A program made the position numbers and the translations under genes. The notes beneath the pieces are model-generated. The model was not told where the DNA came from, made no database searches, and saw only the letters and a program-made list of their open reading frames with translations. From contig DYOH01000027.1 in the NCBI GenBank assembly GCA_020720625.1, positions 1 to 41,814 of the forward strand: a stretch of DNA of 41,814 nucleotides, read 5' to 3'. Positions within the stretch are counted from its first letter, which is position 1. The number at the start of each line of letters is the position of its first letter. The DNA is from Acetofilamentum sp. Lineage in GTDB: Bacteria > Bacteroidota > Bacteroidia > Bacteroidales > DYOH01. Shown one piece after another: positions 29,601-33,805 of this stretch.

Positions 29601-30745
29601 CTTTTAACCTTAGAAATGATAATTTGAGTAATGTGGATGAAGTTATGAGCGAAATTAACGCTCAACCTGGCGATCAGATAAAAGGGATTTCGTCTTATGC
29701 TGATTACTCGGCATCTCTTGGTTGGGATGGTTCATTGGTAGACAATGGCGGTTTTGATAATAAATCGATGTACATGTTTAAATTATCCAATGCCAATACA
29801 TTAACTTATTGGGGTGCTCGTTTAAATCCGAATGAAGAAATTATACCTGTTAAAACAGGCTGGAACTGGATTTCTTATACTTCGCATAAAAACATGGAAG
29901 TAAATGAGGCATTTGCCAACTACAAACCGAAAGTAGGAGATGTGATAAAATCGCAATTCCAGTTTTCAATGTATGATGAAGCTTTGGGTTGGGTAGGTAG
30001 TTTAACCTACATGGCACCTGGTCAGGGATATATGTTTAATACCACCAATGTGGCTGGTACTCTAAGCTTCCCTATTTCGGGCTTATCGAAAGCTGCGCTT
30101 ACCGAAGCGGTTTATGTCCCGATTGAAGGAACTCCTTGGACTTTGGCGGAAACAAAGCACCAATTTAACATGTCGGTTGTTGCAAAACTTGAAAATGCAA
30201 GTGTGCTTTCATCCGATAATTATGCGGTGGCTGTTTTTGCTGGAAACGAGTGTCGTGGTATGGCTATAGTTACAAAGGTAAACAACGAGTATTTACTTTA
30301 CTTAACTGTTTATTCTGATGATGCTCAGATCCTTTCTTTCCAAGTTATTGATTTGAACACCAAAGCTATTTTCTATATTAACGAGAAATTGAGCTTTGTG
30401 CCAAACGCCATAAGCGGAACTACATCTACTCCTTTATTATTAACTGTTGGAGGCACTTTGAGCACCGAAAGCGGTTTAACCGACGAAAATCAATTTATGG
30501 TATCTGTTTATCCGAACCCATTTGCCGACCTAATTTCGGTTAGCTGCAATCTGCCAAATAGCGGAAATGTTAGCATCGAAATTTTCGACTTATTGGGTAA
30601 AAAACTCAATACTGTATTGAATTCGAACGTAACTAAAGGCTCGCACACTTTCGAAATTAGCGATGTGGTGCTATCTCCTGGTGTATACATGATTAAGGTT
30701 ACCAGCGAAGGAGCTGCTAAAACGATTAGAATAGTACGCCAATAA
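17687..30745 (+). CDS. Giant T9SS-secreted multidomain surface protein with eight LamG-like domains (type A sorting domain)
   Basis: A 4352-residue secreted protein. A signal peptide (1-26) is followed by five units of a LamG/concanavalin-like jelly roll plus a small Fn3-like module (LamG at about 27-235, 339-560, 664-860, 978-1190, 1298-1515). Next come a He_PIG-type Ig domain (about 1640-1715) and an Fn3-like domain (about 1718-1817). A carboxypeptidase-regulatory-like domain from about 1820 is interrupted by LamG 6 (about 1849-2055), and a second such domain follows (about 2125-2228). An unassigned region (about 2229-3210) has Ser/Thr-rich amphipathic segments. LamG 7 and 8 (about 3250-3680) sit inside an SbsA/Big_5-like Ig domain. 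Two ECRG modules (about 3842-3958 and 4145-4255) flank two GW(N/S)WIS repeats. The C terminus (about 4272-4352; SVYPNPF, SPGVYMIKV) is a T9SS type A sorting domain. The LamG folds suggest glycan or protein binding, so an adhesin-like role is likely. No protease or glycosidase motif is recognised. Confidence 0.93.
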   Translation: MKQIKLLFINLLLLTLTVSFYSANAQVDNALYFPGGRSYVGVGALGYGGKTQLTVSAWVANALPTGYGTIIAKYQGSGGPGEYIFRVWDRKVTLTLNINGVWRSVVANTPLNDNQFYHVAATYDNSSMKIYINGVLDAEASQTGAISNITYINSYIGILNNDTESFLGKIDELSLWSRALSDCEIACLKDNKPNVYDEDLKAYYNFNQTSGTYLPDLTGKYNAGLVGGPYWTASGTTVSGALPYIENIITETGGATTINVFTNTSAELTEYGIVYGETSCLDVNSGTIVEGTDYSGVTFSALLEGLSQGSTYYARAYTVQNGLTSYGMESRFVTAMLGNGKAIAFDGTNDKITLAVNRTVANNFTYEFWIKPTATHINDQQSTSGADGVTAGKRYAIFGPNTQTALVSVGTNGVSVYEHAPNYMPALAVFSTSISDWTHVAVVYINKTPHIYINGELKHIGLQSPQANVYADIEALGGGAYGYFQGSMDEFRIWNYARTQCQISSEYKKTLTGFEPGLIGYYNFDNTTGTVLTDLGEAQNMGTLTNFSFNGYSSGWANSGADITENLTALVNTIGGNPISMGSSWLLGEIVFGNATEFGFVYGKETCITLENGIKATTPDIEFGTFNVEIADLEPGITYYARAFATNENGTSYGKVIPLYPGSGNALAFDGADDYLEATTPVIPQSGEFSVSVWAKNNVALAGYREIMSQGANFYLGFGGTAIRVGDAWGNAGTFPSDGAWHNYTVTRSETNTFLYIDAALVGSKGSAIPNPTAVNLRVGRQYGTNAEFWSGEIDEVRVFNIALSEEEVLDWHNRAAFGTEWELNASYDFNEGTPCGYNPGTQVLDASGLTAMNSYNMARTLGNCTSNFILSSAAKAQLASITLTETSATSINAVADISKTGWSPLVAERGFVYSTSPNPDFTDFIVKETGEFEAGTYSFDIQNLEPGVVYYVKAYATNDNGTVFGEEKNISVGLVPGNALEFNGANFAGAATNSLLANKSFTVEFWAKPSVLNKFNYVFMQGGVPPTSTTNNLLHIGFNASNQFCMNFYGNDLVSTNAEARTDANWHHWAATYDVQTKTRKIYKDGVLVGSQNNVASYTGTGYFFVGVYNAPNPMQYYSGAVDELRVWNVARTDCEIQTNYKKALKGSEPGLVAAYDFNTLSAEVPDKSGNGLTLGKNGFATASPFGGIPSGALIIHDVNLGVATGVESNITQKSATVGGMILFGDATEFGIVYNTTGCPTILGSKTVASNLSGNEFTAELRDLDAATWYYTRAFATNAKGTVYGPEIMFSTAWRGAGNALNFDGTDDYVSIGAKFDFPNNFSFEFWAKPSNTHGDHTESATANIAPGEFRNVLSSTANNSIGVSVGTNGVTVVAINPPGYRTPLAVYKGTITEWTHIAIVVKDKTPLIYLNGKLEHTGLRSQQPLVYIASDYIGSVNSIYAGQLDEVRIWDRSLSETEIHDNMNRELFGNPNGLLAYYTMNQGLSCSDNTGISSLFEKVSSKHGTFSNMLLSGGCGSNFVLSTLDVVVIDDTELVSKNNTSATIKGNIINLGFGDATVRGVCYSLSAMPTIESDVVYMPGEVTAGEFEVVLSDLQSETSYYARSFVTVSGYTTYGKQLRFISNEGAPDGDVYSPGSITANVFETQISMVSKSEEIGLTYTISPLLPTGLSIDTQTGEISGILKVAGSDVYTVTITNSGGLSTTTQVTIEGVVPQVFETDLFASKAYFNDYVELKWTMLHYDDEVRDFLIFRKELGSRNDSVRVATVAGDQRSWRDEYAASNVMYEYTVWVRYKISIPGTNNQYIHFINGVGFRIPTGTVSGKITYAGGHSVENVNVIAETTDNFAGKSISLNGTDAFIEIPVPEDEKTFAFDANFAFQAWFKPESNDPSTLMQKGEQYKIMYSPGEILFKAGTDTLKVNFEQKVDTFFNVTVMRSADSLMLMLFYDAKNYITDNKAINTATTANNDTLVIGSSYNSEFFRGNISEIRIWNSNFTKEELIAKVDRFILGNEQGLAAYYRTDENFGHTIFDRSGYNFLFNEKHGKIHNGAWTTFTPLINQLGVKGVTDNNGSYVIAGIPFATAGSTYKFVPMFGIHRFDPNEKTLIIASGATTHNNIDFTDVSSFRVTGNIKYENTYFPVEGVNFYIDGQVVAKPDGMPVTSDAMGNYAIDVPIGEHSIRVAMRGHEFEIDRFPVDPESYFNFQEPFNGLNFTDITKVKLIGRVTGGPVEAAKPKAMGRTINNLGIATIKLTTQKLSELTTEGVSVITDNKYYKGSVLTNAGKTGVEINKLTPTEISIMPDVETGEFEVYLLPEKYIITGINAGSYTFGTSFNTTVDLATYLHFNETEKDSVVISETINPNTGDTVYSYRIDSVAYNHHLNLIYREIPQISVTSKNGNEIFWETEYVDEKGRVTSLLDEDGNSLIDYPVFLQRKLYTVKVSVFEEYINADKANETTLVPVTDGKLKIRNALSLADSTELAIDAKGNALYSFAGGLPNLAQGGVGDYLLPMSIIAKTGQNGSILTQWLYKGASFLGYVLGGKPYGDNFVTTGPTEIIMILRDPPGTGSSASFEKGKSISKTTSHEITNEQSGEAAVKFQFGAEVKIFAGIGVGTITETEYNNNLTVGFEHSETWVNSKETSSTTTTTETWSTSDGGDFVGADGDVFVGYATNLVYGPSLFLSLIPDTIGFDHTGNAVNGLRIGKEKGIRVNPKFETGFQYTQYHIENFLIPNLAMLRNAILENPDGFYLSVLDKEDPLYGSNNIGAIVDTTGSHYGNSYIYNIPITWDRTKAFVDSVAFYNQQIGEWIDLLARNEREKLEATTEYNLSFDAGVNYSRSVSNEKSETVNKSFSFMISPSLAFETGFTFNKFGIGLELKEAYKHEETKTTGETTTTSSTFEYTLSDENTGDYFSVDVKKPKTQTGPVFYTRGGQTMCPHEGSLETKYYKPGTLIRQATMKREVAQIECIEKTQINVPATMPAFYSIQLSNLSETDEDMWMVITVDHTSNPYGALVELDGAEINSGRDIYLPAGQAINKTLTIKQVRPDIYNYENIAVVLRSQCDGNVVDTLFLTALFQPVCTRVSMTNPDDLWVVNTATDSTLVVRIADYNLANTLFNKLEVQYKSASSANWLVDMTYYVNEADFDAANEPKMFIDNKPTLSHVLDMKSFADRNYEIKVVSTCVDGTTNNSAIATGIKDVKRPKVFGTPQPAGGILTSEDDVMIAFDESINAGQLRSYNFSVRGVVNGNPIGHQSCLYFDGIASYASAVNGIALENKSWTIEFWARRGNLSEGVIFAQNGIEIGFDASNKMYAKTGTQTITSTNAVTSLTAWNHYAVTYNAASQSFNLFINDVIEKESVIQTSAFAANGRMNIGKSTTNTKFFNGYLHEFRIWEKALSLGTIYSQMEVALAGNELGLSGYWPMDEASGDLAADKSRSRNAFLYGAQWRVFPTGYARVFNGSANLIINTSAAVISDQTDFSIEFYFKAGPQQNTVLYSSGKGDGTDVMPKFKHIWNIGFNESGKLYAKNNGAIMVVGNDVANNTWNHFALVVNRNANAQIFINGELQAYEQGSLFGGIESAKVALGARISYTEITTNFDQAFNGSIDEFRIWKLAKTRKQIQLDMNSKLQGTEMGLLAYYPFDKYNSLGIALDASLEDQSTTNAPDAIATGGSATNVDVPNIKDARPVKDLLFDWVVNDDKVIFNIKESPALIEKSLLEFSIERVEDLRGNLMESAATWTAYVNRNSVVWDEFEMNISKEVFAEFSFQTKIRNTGGSVQNYNITGLPNWLTCNAASGALDPDSDKNITFTVDPVVNIGTYELALFLTADFGYSEKLNLNINVFKSAPDWFVNSGDFQYSMNVIGELKIDGEFSTNSSDLLAAFVNGECRGVAQNKYVSEYDKYMVFMNIYSNVESGETVKFKIWNASEGTEHINVTPIVDFEFNKVIGSPEAPQLIESNNSYNFIQKLNAGWSWISFNLRNDNLSNVDEVMSEINAQPGDQIKGISSYADYSASLGWDGSLVDNGGFDNKSMYMFKLSNANTLTYWGARLNPNEEIIPVKTGWNWISYTSHKNMEVNEAFANYKPKVGDVIKSQFQFSMYDEALGWVGSLTYMAPGQGYMFNTTNVAGTLSFPISGLSKAALTEAVYVPIEGTPWTLAETKHQFNMSVVAKLENASVLSSDNYAVAVFAGNECRGMAIVTKVNNEYLLYLTVYSDDAQILSFQVIDLNTKAIFYINEKLSFVPNAISGTTSTPLLLTVGGTLSTESGLTDENQFMVSVYPNPFADLISVSCNLPNSGNVSIEIFDLLGKKLNTVLNSNVTKGSHTFEISDVVLSPGVYMIKVTSEGAAKTIRIVRQ

Positions 30746-30755
30746 CTCTCTATTT

Positions 30756-30795
30756 AAACCTTGCCGGGCAGAAAATGTTCGGCGAGGTTTATTTT
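30756..30795 (+). terminator. Terminator after the giant gene
   Basis: AAACCTTGCCG (30756-30766) pairs with CGGCGAGGTTT (30780-30790), 11 bp with one T-G wobble, followed by ATTTTAT. It starts 11 nt after the stop codon. The U tract is moderate, so some read-through into the type-B protein/porP pair is possible. Confidence 0.75.
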
Positions 30796-30927
30796 ATAGT
30801 AATTCTATCAAAATTTTGTAATAATATATACCTGTACATTTTTAGCTTAGTTTTTTTGTTTTTAAAATAGAAAATATCTAAAAGTGCTGAGGTATAATTT
30901 TCAACTTAAAAAAATAATTGCAGCAAA

Positions 30928-31878
30928 ATGAATAGCATGAAATATATTACTACCTTCATTTTTTTACTTAGCTCAATTTTTGCCCATGCAGCACCTCCCG
31001 ATTGGTCGGTAAATCCGAATAAATATGCATTTAACATGACTGTTACAGGGGTTATTAATTTGAATTTTACCGAATCCGAAAATACAAACGATATAATTGC
31101 CGCTTTTGTAAACGATGAGTGCAGGGGCGTTGCACAACCTGTTTTTCGGGAAGCAAATGGCAGATATATTTGTTATCTGATGATTTACAGCAACCAAACG
31201 GTAGAGAGCATTACTTTTAAAGTTTATAATGCCAATGCTGATCAAATTGAAACAATTCCTGTGAATATGGATTTTGCGGTAAATGGCGTTGTTGGTAATG
31301 CTGAAACACCTTATATTTGGGCAAATCCAATTCTTAGTAACGAAGTGCAACTGCTAAAATTTGGTTTTTTGGGGCAAGAAAATGAAGCCTTGATTAGCGA
31401 CAGCAGTATTCGAATTACAGTTAGCGAAGGTACTGATTTGGCTAAACTTATACCTGTTTTTGAACTTTCTGAGGGTGCTTCGCTCTTTTTTGGAGGCAAA
31501 TTGCAACAAAGTGGGGTTGGCGAAATAGATTTTTCCGAACCTGTTGTGGGCTTAGTTCTTGCAGAAGACAATAAAACACAGAGGGAATATTTTTTTACTG
31601 TTATTGCATTGCAGGAAAAACTTCCGGCAAGCAACGCTATAACTCCCGACGGAGATAATCTAAACGACTTTTGGATAGTTGAAAACGTTGAATCTTATGC
31701 AGGGTTTGAACTGTATATTTTCAATACTTCTGGTTTGGAAGTCTATAAAACAACTAATTACCAAAACGATTGGGACGGAACGTATAAAGGCAATCCGCTT
31801 CCTAAAGGTACTTATTATTATTTGTTCCGCAGCAATGCAATTACGTATAAAGGTATCATCACAATTCTAAGAAAATGA
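30928..31878 (+). CDS. Small T9SS substrate with ECRG module and type B (CHU_C) sorting domain
   Basis: A 316-residue exported protein. The signal peptide ends near AHA (about residue 21). Residues about 24-132 form a module with FVNDECRGVAQ (ECRG at 64-67) that is clearly homologous to two modules in the giant protein upstream. A middle domain (about 135-230) resembles the Bacteroidota DUF5018-like surface fold (VSEGTDLAKLIPVF, DFSEPV). The last 80 residues are a gliding-motility-associated C-terminal domain (ITPDGDNLNDFW, NDWDGTYKG, LPKGTYYYLF), the T9SS type B signal. Its last codon and stop overlap the ATG of the following porP/sprF gene (ATGA). An alternative start at 30937 would shorten it by three residues. 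It may be an anchor or adaptor on the cell surface, but that is inference. Confidence 0.88.
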   Translation: MNSMKYITTFIFLLSSIFAHAAPPDWSVNPNKYAFNMTVTGVINLNFTESENTNDIIAAFVNDECRGVAQPVFREANGRYICYLMIYSNQTVESITFKVYNANADQIETIPVNMDFAVNGVVGNAETPYIWANPILSNEVQLLKFGFLGQENEALISDSSIRITVSEGTDLAKLIPVFELSEGASLFFGGKLQQSGVGEIDFSEPVVGLVLAEDNKTQREYFFTVIALQEKLPASNAITPDGDNLNDFWIVENVESYAGFELYIFNTSGLEVYKTTNYQNDWDGTYKGNPLPKGTYYYLFRSNAITYKGIITILRK

Positions 31879-32723
31879 AAAAAATAATTAGTATAATAAG
31901 CCTTTGTTTTTTTCTACAAACGCTCAATGCTCAGCAAAGTACAAGTCTTAACCTGTATGCGCAAAACATGTTTTTATACAACCCTGCAGCTGCCGGATTT
32001 AACACCAATTTTCATGCATTTATGCACCATGTTAGCAGCACTGCTGAGTTTGAAGATGCTGCGCAAAATCTTGTATTTGGTGCCCACGGTTCGGTGGCCG
32101 AAAATATGGGGATAGGTGCTTTGGTAACGGCCAATAGTTATGGGCTTTTCGAAAACCAACAGGCGCTATTTGCCTATTCGTATCGCATTAAATTAGGTGA
32201 GAAGAATGCACTAAGGTTTGGTATTTCTGCTGGAGCTCAAAAAAGTTTTTTAAATTCGTCGAAACTGGTTGTTTTCGACAACGGAGATGCCAATTTGCTA
32301 CCTGAATTGTATACAAAGGCGGGTTTTTTCACCGGTTTTGGGCTTAATTTGACTTTTCAAAACATAAATTTGGACCTTAGCGCTCCAAACTTGTACGATA
32401 CTCAAACCCAACAAACATTGGAGGTTATGGCTGGAGGATTATCGTATAATCTGTTGGCAATGAATAAGAGCCTTTTGGTTCAGCCATCGGTATTTGTAAA
32501 AATGGATAAAAACAGTCCGATGATACTGGATGGCAACTTACTCGTTTCTTTTAAGCAAATGGTTTGGATTCAAGCCGGTTATAGGCATAATCGTGGTATT
32601 ATGGCTGGTATGGGAATTGCCATTAAAGGAATGGGTATTGCTTATGCTTACGGATTTAATACCGGTGTTCTGTCGCAACTTGCAGGTGGATCGCACGAAA
32701 TTATGGTTTCGTTTCAAAAGTAA
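31875..32723 (+). CDS. PorP/SprF family type IX secretion outer-membrane protein
   Basis: A 282-residue protein with a signal peptide (1-19) and the typical PorP/SprF opening of the mature part, YAQNMFLYNPAAAGF. A predicted beta barrel with repeated strands follows (MGIGALVTANSYG, LRFGISAGAQKSFL, GMGIAYAYGFNTGVL). Members form outer-membrane proteins that partner with T9SS substrates carrying type B sorting domains; SprF of Flavobacterium is needed for secretion of SprB. The start codon overlaps the stop of the type-B protein by 4 nt, implying translational coupling and a dedicated partnership. A strong terminator follows 34 nt later. The specific gene name is not assigned because Bacteroidota genomes contain many paralogs. 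Confidence 0.92.
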   Translation: MKKIISIISLCFFLQTLNAQQSTSLNLYAQNMFLYNPAAAGFNTNFHAFMHHVSSTAEFEDAAQNLVFGAHGSVAENMGIGALVTANSYGLFENQQALFAYSYRIKLGEKNALRFGISAGAQKSFLNSSKLVVFDNGDANLLPELYTKAGFFTGFGLNLTFQNINLDLSAPNLYDTQTQQTLEVMAGGLSYNLLAMNKSLLVQPSVFVKMDKNSPMILDGNLLVSFKQMVWIQAGYRHNRGIMAGMGIAIKGMGIAYAYGFNTGVLSQLAGGSHEIMVSFQK

Positions 32724-32757
32724 AATCTTTATTTATACAGCAAGTTAATTATCTTAG

Positions 32758-32791
32758 CCCTGTCGTATTATACAGCGACAGGGTTTTTTTT
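32758..32791 (+). terminator. Rho-independent terminator after porP/sprF
   Basis: CCCTGTCG (32758-32765) and CGACAGGG (32776-32783) form a perfect 8-bp GC-rich stem with a 10-nt loop, followed by T8. Confidence 0.93.
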
Positions 32792-33239
32792 GCGATGAAT
32801 ACAGTCCAATTTGAACGCTTTGGTATGTTTTTTATATTCGTATAAAGACCAACGCCCATAGCCTTCAAAATGATAATATGAATGCTCCTGATTTTTTAAA
32901 ATTATTTTTGAAATGCTTTGGCAAAAAGTATATTCTTTAGCGCTATTATTAACTTAAAAAAAATCTTAGTCTGTAGTTAAGGAATAATTTGTTACGAAAA
33001 CTTATTTTTCCTTAGCCCGATTTATGGTTACAGGCAAAGAGAAGCAATCCGACTTAGTTTGTCTAAGCCCGAAAATTCTAAACCGGAGAAGCTACACAAA
33101 GTGGAGTGGTTCTTGATTATTGATAAGTAGAAATGGTTTTGAATATATAAGGAGTTTAAATTTTTTGATTATTTTTCAAAAAACTATCCTGTTTAGAGAT
33201 TGATTAATTGGTACATTTTTCCTAATTTGCTGACAAAAA
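32792..33239. other. 448-bp gene-free region before the macro-domain gene
   Basis: AT-rich DNA without a gene I can support. On the minus strand a frame of about 55 codons is open across roughly 32758-32950, but it lacks a start codon and runs through the terminator stem. Near the right end TTG (33200-33202) and TAATTTG (33223-33229), 20 nt apart, form an imperfect promoter that would start transcription almost at the macro-domain gene's ATG. Confidence 0.45.
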
Positions 33240-33761
33240 TTGAATATGGCCGCATATCAAGTTATCAACGACGATATAACCAAGCTGAAAGTAGATGCAA
33301 TAGTAAATGCAGCAAATAATTCGTTGCTTGGCGGTGGTGGTGTAGATGGTGCAATACACCGTGCTGCCGGAAAAGAATTGCTCGAAGCTTGTCTGCTTTT
33401 AGATGGTTGTCAGACGGGCGACGCCAAGGTAACACCCGGTTTTCTTATCCCGGCAAAATATATAGTACACACCGTTGGGCCAGTATGGAGTGGTGGCCAA
33501 AGAAATGAAGAAATTCTTCTGGCAGATTGCTACCGTCGTTCGCTCGAAATTGCTTGTGCCCTAAAGTGCAACTCTATTGCTTTTCCGAATATTAGCACCG
33601 GTGTTTACGGTTTTCCTAAATTTAAAGCGGCCAGAGTGGCTTTAGATGCTGTAAATTTGTATTTTAAAAAGAGCAAAAACTATACTATACAGGAGGTTTA
33701 TTTTGTTTGTTTCGATGATATTAATTTTCAGATTTATAAAGATATGCTTTCTAAAATCTAA
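33240..33761 (+). CDS. Macro-domain protein, ADP-ribose-binding / O-acetyl-ADP-ribose deacetylase-like
   Basis: A 173-residue single macro domain. Motifs include DAIVNAANNSLLGGGGVDGAIHR (about residues 20-42), which forms the ADP-ribose pocket; the conserved Asn and GGGGVDGAIH match bacterial YmdB-type MacroD hydrolases. The phosphate loop STGVYGFP follows (about 120-127). Such enzymes deacetylate O-acetyl-ADP-ribose or remove ADP-ribose from protein side chains in the cytoplasm. It could start at 33240 or at the ATG at 33246; the difference is two residues. It stands alone, convergent with a glpD gene. No partner ADP-ribosyltransferase or sirtuin is nearby, so a toxin-antitoxin role is not indicated. 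Confidence 0.93.
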   Translation: MNMAAYQVINDDITKLKVDAIVNAANNSLLGGGGVDGAIHRAAGKELLEACLLLDGCQTGDAKVTPGFLIPAKYIVHTVGPVWSGGQRNEEILLADCYRRSLEIACALKCNSIAFPNISTGVYGFPKFKAARVALDAVNLYFKKSKNYTIQEVYFVCFDDINFQIYKDMLSKI

Positions 33762-33763
33762 AA

Positions 33764-33794
33764 ATCCGTTGCAACTTTATCAGATGCAACGGAT
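33764..33794 (-). terminator. Terminator between convergent macro-domain and glpD genes
   Basis: ATCCGTTGCA (33764-33773) and TGCAACGGAT (33785-33794) make a perfect 10-bp stem with an 11-nt loop. On the minus strand it is followed by TTTT and lies 12 nt past the glpD stop codon. It begins 3 nt after the macro-domain stop codon and may act in both directions. Confidence 0.8.
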
Positions 33795-33805
33795 AATTGA
33801 TTCCC

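Noticed and set aside
17687-30745. Possible assembly concatenation or frame errors in the 13-kb gene because of its repeated LamG modules
   Set aside because: The modules are strongly diverged from each other, the frame is open throughout, and the order ends with a proper sorting domain and terminator.
30839-30858. T-rich TTTTTAGCTTAGTTTTTTTG before the small type-B gene as a third copy of the TGTC operator
   Set aside because: It lacks the TGTC core, has no 11-bp repeat and no -7 box at the expected distance. The similarity comes from the T runs.
32758-32950. Start-less minus-strand frame of about 55 codons (contains YYHFEGYGRWSLYEYKKH)
   Set aside because: It has no start codon, an upstream stop, and its end is read through the porP terminator stem. 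It could be a gene remnant but I recognise no family.
33240-33761. Macro-domain gene as antitoxin of a DarTG-like system
   Set aside because: No adjacent ADP-ribosyltransferase gene. The upstream gap has no supported gene and the downstream gene is glpD on the opposite strand.
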